From positions 186,001-250,000 of the forward strand of contig JAQTZA010000004.1 in NCBI GenBank assembly GCA_028687995.1: DNA of 64,000 bases, written 5' to 3'. Source of the DNA: Bacteroidales bacterium. GTDB lineage: Bacteria > Bacteroidota > Bacteroidia > Bacteroidales > UBA7332. Both the position numbers and the translations under genes were made by a program. Shown piece after piece: positions 58,369-64,000 of this stretch. Every line of letters starts with the position of its first letter. The first letter of the stretch is position 1. A model generated the notes under the pieces. It saw only the letters and a list, made by a program, of their open reading frames with translations, was not told where the DNA came from and made no database searches.

Positions 58369-60768
58369 ATGGTGTTCGATAGTTATTTTCTGAGAAGATT
58401 GGTCGTATTATTTTTCTCTTCTAGCTTTGCTTGGTTATATACATTCAGTGAAGCCAAAAAACCATTTGTTTCTGACCCATCTCAACTTAACGATAATTCA
58501 TTTGCTGAATGGATAAAACCATCAAGCAATGCTAATGAAGGCGTTTATTACTTTCGAAAAGATATCGCATTAAGTGAGAAGCCAAAGGATTTTATAATTT
58601 ATATTTCAGCAGATAATAAATACAAATTGTACGTCAACGATAGCTTAATTGGGCGAGGACCTTCTATTGGCGATCTACACGCATGGAATTATGACACCTA
58701 CAATTTGGGGGCATTTCTCCACAAAGGAGAAAATATTGTCGCAGTGCAAGTTGTAAATATGGGTAGAATGAAACCAGCTAATCAGATATCACACACTTCA
58801 GCACTAATCATTCAGGGAAATTCGTCGTTAGAACAGATTCTCAATACTGATAAATCGTGGTTAACCGCTAAAGATTCTGGCTACTATTTTATGAAAATGA
58901 AATCTGAACTCGTGGGCGGTGGATATATTGCCGGGGGTACAGATAGTCTAGTTTTAAGCAAAAATTATCAGAATTGGACAAGCTGTCAATACAATGACTC
59001 AACGTGGGAACATCCAATTGAGTTAGGCAAAGGAAACCACTTTGGACTGAATACATGGGTTGGAACACCATGGTTTCTTAAAGAGAACAAATTGCCGATT
59101 TTACGACCGGAGAAACAACGATTTGCACAATTGCTATCAGCAAATGGTGCTCACATTGAATTTGATAATAATTCAGGAAAGATTCAAGCGTTGATTCCAG
59201 CAAATTCACATGTTGAGTTTCTGATTGATAATCGAGTTCTAACGATTGGGTATCCTCAATTACTTGTTTCAGGAGGAAGAAACAGCAAGATTAAGATTCA
59301 GTATCAAGAGGCTATGTTTGATAATTCTGGGCATAAAGTGAATCGTAATCAATGGAAAGACATGGTTATGAAAGGATATTATGATGTAATCATAACAGAT
59401 GGGACAGATTTTATTTTTGAACCAGTTTCCTTAAGAACATTCAGATTCATAAAAGTGAGTATCGATACCAAAAATGAGGAACTACGAATAAATGATTTCT
59501 ACAATAATTTCACAGCTTATCCTTTTCAACTGACAGCAAAATTCACGACAGATAATCAATTGTTGACTGATATATGGAATACATCTTGGCATACATCTCA
59601 CTTATGTGCGTCAGACACATATATGGATTGTCCATACTACGAACGGTTACAATATATTGGCGATACCCGTTTGCAAGCATTAACCTCGTTGTATGTAACG
59701 AATGATGATAAACTCGTCAGGAACGCTATCGAACAATTCTATAATTCGATGCAACCGATGGGTTTAACAAGGAGCAGTTATCCTTGTGGTGGCGTTCAGA
59801 TAATTCCACCATTCTCGCTAATTTATATTAATATGATTCATGATTATTATACATTAAGAGACGATTCTGCTTTTGTGAAACAGTTTATTCTAGGAATGAA
59901 ATTTATACTTGAATGGTTTATCAATAAAATTGACAAATCGGGTATGCTCGGTCCATTGCCTTACTGGAATTTCACAGATGGAGTTGCACAATTCAGGAAT
60001 GGATCTACCCCAGGTATAAGCGAAGGAAACTCCGCACTTATATCAATTTTACTAGCTCACACGATTGATAATGCAGCCGATATTTTCGAGCATTACGGAT
60101 TGACTTGCGATGTTGTACGCTACAAAGCTCTCTCAGACTCATTGAAAGCAAGTACTTTTAGACTTTGCTATGACAGTCAGAAGCAATTATTGGCAGAAAC
60201 TCCATCGAAAGAAATGTTTACGCAACACACAAATAGCTTGGCAATCCTATCCAATATGTTTGACCAAAATATGACTCATAAAGTTGCAAGAAAAATTATT
60301 GCTGATACAAGTCTGGTTCAAGCAAGCTTATACTTTGATTTTTATGTTTTTCAAGCATTGAAAAAAGCGAATTTAGGTGCCGAGGTAATACATTTAATGA
60401 ACAAGTGGAAGGTCTTTCTAGATAATGGCTTTACAACGTTCCCTGAGCATGGTATAGAAAGCCGTTCTGATTGCCACGCGTGGGCGGCTCATCCAATGTA
60501 CGATTTTCTTAATATTACATGCGGAATTTCATCACTATCAGCAGGATTTAAAACAGTCGAGATACGACCTCAACCCGGTGATTTGGACAGTTTTGATGCT
60601 ATCTTTCCGCATCCGAAAGGCGAGATTAAAGTTTCGATGAAAAGGCAAATACAAAAAATCATATTTGAAGTTGATTTTCCTAAAGAAATCAATGGATATT
60701 TTATTCACAAAAATGAAAAAATGACTTTGAACTATGGTCGAAATCACTACGAATTCAGCACACATTGA
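58369..60768 (+). CDS. GH78-type alpha-L-rhamnosidase, CPYYE subgroup
   Basis: A 799-residue exported enzyme. The hydrophobic N-terminus is LVVLFFSSSFAWLYTFSEA. A GH2-like beta-sandwich (YYFRKDIALSEKPKDFIIYI) is followed by the barrel with SDTYMDCPYYERLQYIGDTR, the subgroup form of the GH78 active-site segment. GIESRSDCHAWAAHPMYDF lies near the barrel end and the C-terminal strand is HPKGEIKVSMK. It is closely similar in layout to the enzyme at 39231-41567 and much less so to the one at 13902-16037. It should release terminal alpha-linked rhamnose or a related sugar. Its last 35 bases overlap the next gene, indicating coupled translation. Confidence 0.87.
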   Translation: MVFDSYFLRRLVVLFFSSSFAWLYTFSEAKKPFVSDPSQLNDNSFAEWIKPSSNANEGVYYFRKDIALSEKPKDFIIYISADNKYKLYVNDSLIGRGPSIGDLHAWNYDTYNLGAFLHKGENIVAVQVVNMGRMKPANQISHTSALIIQGNSSLEQILNTDKSWLTAKDSGYYFMKMKSELVGGGYIAGGTDSLVLSKNYQNWTSCQYNDSTWEHPIELGKGNHFGLNTWVGTPWFLKENKLPILRPEKQRFAQLLSANGAHIEFDNNSGKIQALIPANSHVEFLIDNRVLTIGYPQLLVSGGRNSKIKIQYQEAMFDNSGHKVNRNQWKDMVMKGYYDVIITDGTDFIFEPVSLRTFRFIKVSIDTKNEELRINDFYNNFTAYPFQLTAKFTTDNQLLTDIWNTSWHTSHLCASDTYMDCPYYERLQYIGDTRLQALTSLYVTNDDKLVRNAIEQFYNSMQPMGLTRSSYPCGGVQIIPPFSLIYINMIHDYYTLRDDSAFVKQFILGMKFILEWFINKIDKSGMLGPLPYWNFTDGVAQFRNGSTPGISEGNSALISILLAHTIDNAADIFEHYGLTCDVVRYKALSDSLKASTFRLCYDSQKQLLAETPSKEMFTQHTNSLAILSNMFDQNMTHKVARKIIADTSLVQASLYFDFYVFQALKKANLGAEVIHLMNKWKVFLDNGFTTFPEHGIESRSDCHAWAAHPMYDFLNITCGISSLSAGFKTVEIRPQPGDLDSFDAIFPHPKGEIKVSMKRQIQKIIFEVDFPKEINGYFIHKNEKMTLNYGRNHYEFSTH

Positions 60769-62596
60769 AAAAAACTTCAAATTCACCAAAATAAATACAG
60801 GAATAAGATTATTATTGATTTGCATCAGTGTGCTTTTCAGTATTTCGATTACAAAAGCACAATATGTAGTCAAATCTCCAAATATCTTAAATCCGGATTT
60901 AAACATTGAATACGTCAAGAAGAACATGGCGTTTTGGGCGAGAAACTCGTACGATCCGCTTTACGGAGGTTTCTTCTCAAGTGTTGGGCAAACTGGGAAT
61001 CTATTAAATACAGATCAAAAATCGTTGATTGTGCAAACACGACATGGTTATGGCTTCACAAGAGCTTTTATGTTAACTGGAGATGAAATTTATCTCGATT
61101 ATGCCAAAAGTGCCTTGGATTTCCTGTTTAAATATGGATGGGATAGCACCAATGGAGGATGGTATTGCTTCGCAAATCGAGATGGGTCGATTGATAATGA
61201 CAGGGCTTGGAATCCAAATACAAAAAAATGGGGATTTCAACAACAGTATGCGCTGTTGGGTATTGTGGCAAATTACGAAGCAACAAGAAATTCGGAAGTA
61301 AAAAAGTGGATGGACAAAGGAGTTAATTCACTGTACACCAATATGTGGGATACCCGTTCTGGATTTGAAGGATATTATGAAGATGCGTCATTAACATGGG
61401 GTAGTAAGACAGGGAAAGGATTTGCATGTACTGTTGATGCCATCTCTACAAATACTGAGACTTGCTTTTTGGTAACTCGTGAAGAAAAATTTCAAACCAG
61501 ACTGACTCAACTTGCAGATATTATCATCAATAGGTTTATTCCGGAGATGAGTAATCCTTTATGCAAGGTCACCTACCCTAGTATTTTTAGCTCTGATTGG
61601 ATTCCTGATTATTCGACAAAAAATTCGACATCCAGTGTTGGTCATTTCCTTAAAACAGCTTGGTGTCTGGGGCGAGTTTATTTGTGTAATACTTCAAAAA
61701 CAGAATACCGAGATGCTGCCATCAAAATATTGGATCAAACCTGGAGCTATCAGAAAGGAGCATATTCATTATGGGATCATCGCAATGGAGGTCCTTTCTT
61801 TTCGGTCAATATTTTGACGGGCGAAGGAACCAAGGATTACAACAACAAAGATTATTGGATGTTGGAACAAGGATTTACAGGGCCTATGCTTAACTACCAC
61901 ATCACCAAAAATCCAATTTACCTGCAAATGGCTGACGAGAGCTTAGGTTTCTTCATGACACATCAGGTAGATTCGGTTTATGGGGAAATATTTAGCCAAG
62001 TGGATTCTACTGGAACATTAATTAAGAATGGAGTAAAAGGAGACGATTTTAAGGCCAGTTATCACTCTACCGAGATGGGATATTTTGCTTATTTATATAG
62101 CAATTTATTCTACTTAAAACAACCTGTCAACCTCTACTACAAATTTGAGCCAACCGACTCAATTCAGCATATTCGGCTTTCGCCACTTTCAGTCGAAGAC
62201 GAATATCTAAAGATTAAATATGTGACATTGGATGGTATACAATACACCCAATTTGATTCAGATTCACGCGTAATAACTGTTGAACCTAATCAAAGTGGAA
62301 AATTCAAAGTTACATTTGAGCTAAACGATGCTTCTGCAAATGCCATTCAATCCCTTCAAAAAGAGAAAATCAAGGTCTATCCAAATCCGACAAAAGGCGA
62401 TTTAACCATCACAGGTTTGATGAATTGCAAAGCTATTACCATTATTGATGTTAACTCAAAAGTACTATTTGAACAAACGATTAATAATCAAGAATCCATT
62501 CAATTAGATCTACAAAATCAAAAACCGGGAGTCTTATTTTTATCAATCACTGATGGCTTCGGACACAAAATCGTTAAAAAAATCATTAAACTATAA
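60734..62596 (+). CDS. Secreted AGE-family (N-acylglucosamine/cellobiose 2-epimerase-like) protein with T9SS tail
   Basis: A 620-residue protein. A 43-residue N-terminus includes a signal (LLLICISVLFSISITKAQ). Residues about 55-465 form an (alpha/alpha)6 barrel of the AGE family, with QTRHGYGFTRAFMLTGD (Arg103 in the place of the conserved active-site Arg), SVGHFLKTAW (His304) and ASYHSTEMGYF (His444). Cellobiose epimerases have a third His in an HLHxxEA motif; here the matching stretch is STNTETCFLVT without His. A short beta-domain and a T9SS tail from about 547 (IKVYPNPTKGDLTI) follow. It may isomerise, bind or hydrolyse a sugar outside the cell. The gene overlaps the GH78 stop by 35 bases and precedes the CE7-like gene by 12. 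Confidence 0.8.
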   Translation: MVEITTNSAHIEKNFKFTKINTGIRLLLICISVLFSISITKAQYVVKSPNILNPDLNIEYVKKNMAFWARNSYDPLYGGFFSSVGQTGNLLNTDQKSLIVQTRHGYGFTRAFMLTGDEIYLDYAKSALDFLFKYGWDSTNGGWYCFANRDGSIDNDRAWNPNTKKWGFQQQYALLGIVANYEATRNSEVKKWMDKGVNSLYTNMWDTRSGFEGYYEDASLTWGSKTGKGFACTVDAISTNTETCFLVTREEKFQTRLTQLADIIINRFIPEMSNPLCKVTYPSIFSSDWIPDYSTKNSTSSVGHFLKTAWCLGRVYLCNTSKTEYRDAAIKILDQTWSYQKGAYSLWDHRNGGPFFSVNILTGEGTKDYNNKDYWMLEQGFTGPMLNYHITKNPIYLQMADESLGFFMTHQVDSVYGEIFSQVDSTGTLIKNGVKGDDFKASYHSTEMGYFAYLYSNLFYLKQPVNLYYKFEPTDSIQHIRLSPLSVEDEYLKIKYVTLDGIQYTQFDSDSRVITVEPNQSGKFKVTFELNDASANAIQSLQKEKIKVYPNPTKGDLTITGLMNCKAITIIDVNSKVLFEQTINNQESIQLDLQNQKPGVLFLSITDGFGHKIVKKIIKL

Positions 62597-62608
62597 AACA
62601 ATACAATC

Positions 62609-64000
62609 ATGAAACGTACAGTACTCATGTTATCTCTCTTTATTGCTATTGCAGCACAATCACAAGATTTACTTGATAATAGTTGGCAAATTGCTCTTGG
62701 AGACAGCTCAATTTGGAAAGACCCATCATACAACTCGTCTCATTGGAAGAACATCAAATCGGGAGCAGTATGGGAAGAACAGGGATTCAAAAACTACGAT
62801 GGGTTTGCATGGTATCGAAAGAAAGTGTATATCCCCGTAGAGCTTAAAACCGAAGCACTCGAAAAGGGAGGTCTAGAGCTAAGCCTTGGTACTGTAAACG
62901 ATGTTGATCAAACCTATTTTAACGGAAAAATGGTTAGTACAACAGGAAAATTTCCACCAGCCTACGACACTGCCTACGACAAAGAAAGATCCTGCACAAT
63001 AGAAGTTGGTGATATCCTTTGGGGAAAAGAGAATGTAATTGCTGTCAGAGTTTACGACGGCGCAGGTGGCGGTGGAATCACGGGTCAAGATGTGGTTTTA
63101 AAGGTTAGAGGCGCACCTTCTTTTTTCAAAATTGAACCTAAATTCCCAAACCCAAATCAAATTATTGACAACGGAGCTAAAACATCTTTTGCCCTGTCAT
63201 TCAACAACTCTTCAAATATTGATATCAAAGGAACGGTTGGTTTGTTGCTAGTAAATGATTTCAAAGATACAATTTCATTTTGGAGTACTTCGATGAACAT
63301 ACCAGCGTTAACTAATAAACTTTTCCCAATTAATAAATTGAAATTGCCGCCAGGATTTTATTCATTATTGATTGATTTTAAGAGTAAGTTGAGCAATGTT
63401 TCAAAATCGTTCAATTTTGGAGTGGAACCCGAAAAAATTGTCTCGCAAACAACTATTCCTGCTGACTTTGACGACTTTTGGATGAGGGCTAAACGTGAGC
63501 TGGCATCCGTTGATCCGCAATACAAATTGACTTTAATCGATTCGCTTTCTTCCACGAAACGTAATGTCTATTCATTAGAGATGCGATCGCTATACAACGT
63601 ACTGATACGAGGATACTATATTCGTCCGAAAGCAGAAGGAAAATTTCCAGCAATTCTCCATCTTCAAGGCTACAGCACCGATCCTAAGATTGGATGGGGA
63701 TATCCGGGTGATGATATGGCAGTGCTAATACTGAACGTACGAGGACACGGAAATAGCCGCGACGACATCAATCCCGGATTCCCTGGATTCTTAATGTACA
63801 ACTTAAAAGACAAAGAGAGATACATCTATCGTGGCGCCTATATGGATTGCGTTCGAGCGGTTGATTTCCTGTGCAGCAGAGAAGAAGTTGACTCAAGGTA
63901 TTTGGTGGTGGAAGGAGCAAGCCAAGGTGGAGCCATGAGTATCGCCACAGCCGCACTTGCCAACGACAGAGTGAAACTTTGCATTCCTGCAGTTCCATTT
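62609..64000 (+). CDS. CE7-like acetyl esterase with N-terminal sugar-binding domain (cut by window end)
   Basis: The first 464 codons of an exported esterase; the 3' end is beyond the window. After the signal (VLMLSLFIAIAAQSQ), residues about 20-170 form a GH2-type jelly-roll (WQIALGDSSIWKDPSYNSS, WYRKKVYIP, LSLGTVNDVDQTYFNG). A linker beta-domain leads to a CE7/acetyl-xylan-esterase-like alpha/beta-hydrolase from about residue 285. It contains IPADFDDFWMRAKREL, LNVRGHGNSRDD and the nucleophile elbow with Ser438 in GASQGGAMS. It would remove acetyl groups from imported or surface oligosaccharides. It begins 12 bases after the AGE gene, so the GH78, AGE and CE7-like genes form one plus-strand operon of PUL 2. 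Confidence 0.88.
   Translation, partial: MKRTVLMLSLFIAIAAQSQDLLDNSWQIALGDSSIWKDPSYNSSHWKNIKSGAVWEEQGFKNYDGFAWYRKKVYIPVELKTEALEKGGLELSLGTVNDVDQTYFNGKMVSTTGKFPPAYDTAYDKERSCTIEVGDILWGKENVIAVRVYDGAGGGGITGQDVVLKVRGAPSFFKIEPKFPNPNQIIDNGAKTSFALSFNNSSNIDIKGTVGLLLVNDFKDTISFWSTSMNIPALTNKLFPINKLKLPPGFYSLLIDFKSKLSNVSKSFNFGVEPEKIVSQTTIPADFDDFWMRAKRELASVDPQYKLTLIDSLSSTKRNVYSLEMRSLYNVLIRGYYIRPKAEGKFPAILHLQGYSTDPKIGWGYPGDDMAVLILNVRGHGNSRDDINPGFPGFLMYNLKDKERYIYRGAYMDCVRAVDFLCSREEVDSRYLVVEGASQGGAMSIATAALANDRVKLCIPAVPF

Noticed and set aside
31341-64000. Ulvan utilisation locus
   Set aside because: Rhamnosidases and sulfatases fit, but no ulvan lyase, GH88 or GH105 is visible, and GH130 and GH27 are unexpected there.

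Overview
The window comes from an AT-rich member of the Bacteroidota, most likely order Bacteroidales. The support is: two SusC/SusD pairs; two one-protein hybrid two-component regulators (HTCS); eight secreted proteins ending in type IX secretion (T9SS) sorting tails; serine-type sulfatases; and many upstream sites matching the Bacteroidota -7 promoter element TAnnTTTG. No rRNA, tRNA, CRISPR array, transposase or integrase was seen. The species cannot be named from this sequence.

Region 1 (about 1-21.7 kb, all minus strand) reads as one polysaccharide utilisation locus (PUL). In transcription order it holds a GH128 glucanase-like enzyme, an esterase, a small Spy-like protein, a secreted T9SS protein (copy 2), a sulfatase, a related T9SS protein (copy 1), a GH78 rhamnosidase and HTCS1. 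A two-gene AbiL/RloAB-type anti-phage module with its own promoter follows. Then come SusC, SusD, a BACON/GLUG surface lipoprotein and the start of another sulfatase that runs off the window.

Region 2 (about 21.7-27.2 kb) is a non-PUL interlude: a large repetitive T9SS surface protein, an MBL-fold hydrolase and a cyclophilin. A gene-free 0.9-kb stretch follows, with two strong hairpins and seven tandem copies of a hexamer.

Region 3 (about 27.2-64 kb) is a second PUL built around HTCS2 (plus strand), which diverges from SusC2/SusD2, a surface glycan-binding lipoprotein and a CBM9-like secreted protein. After a terminator comes a minus-strand run: GH78, two sulfatases, a cytoplasmic GH130 phosphorylase, a carbohydrate esterase and a GH27 alpha-galactosidase. 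The plus-strand arm beyond HTCS2 carries GH78, a secreted AGE-type (epimerase-fold) protein and a CE7-like esterase cut by the window edge. Two giant paralogues with two formylglycine-generating-enzyme-like (FGE-like) domains, a PQQ beta-propeller and a T9SS tail lie in inverted orientation on either side of this PUL core.

How the genes work together (inference): the HTCS proteins sense released oligosaccharides in the periplasm and activate the susCD operons. Surface sulfatases, esterases, rhamnosidases and alpha-galactosidase strip a sulfated, acylated, rhamnose- and galactose-containing glycan. SusCD imports fragments, and GH130 phosphorolyses a mannosyl-glucose-type disaccharide inside the cell. 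No polysaccharide lyase or endo-acting main-chain enzyme is visible for PUL 2, so its backbone is unknown.

The least ordinary items are the FGE-like/PQQ/T9SS protein pair, the two-copy secreted family marked by a DGDY-like motif whose leader recurs on GH128, the T9SS-secreted AGE protein lacking one expected catalytic histidine, and the defence module placed between an HTCS and its presumed susCD target.
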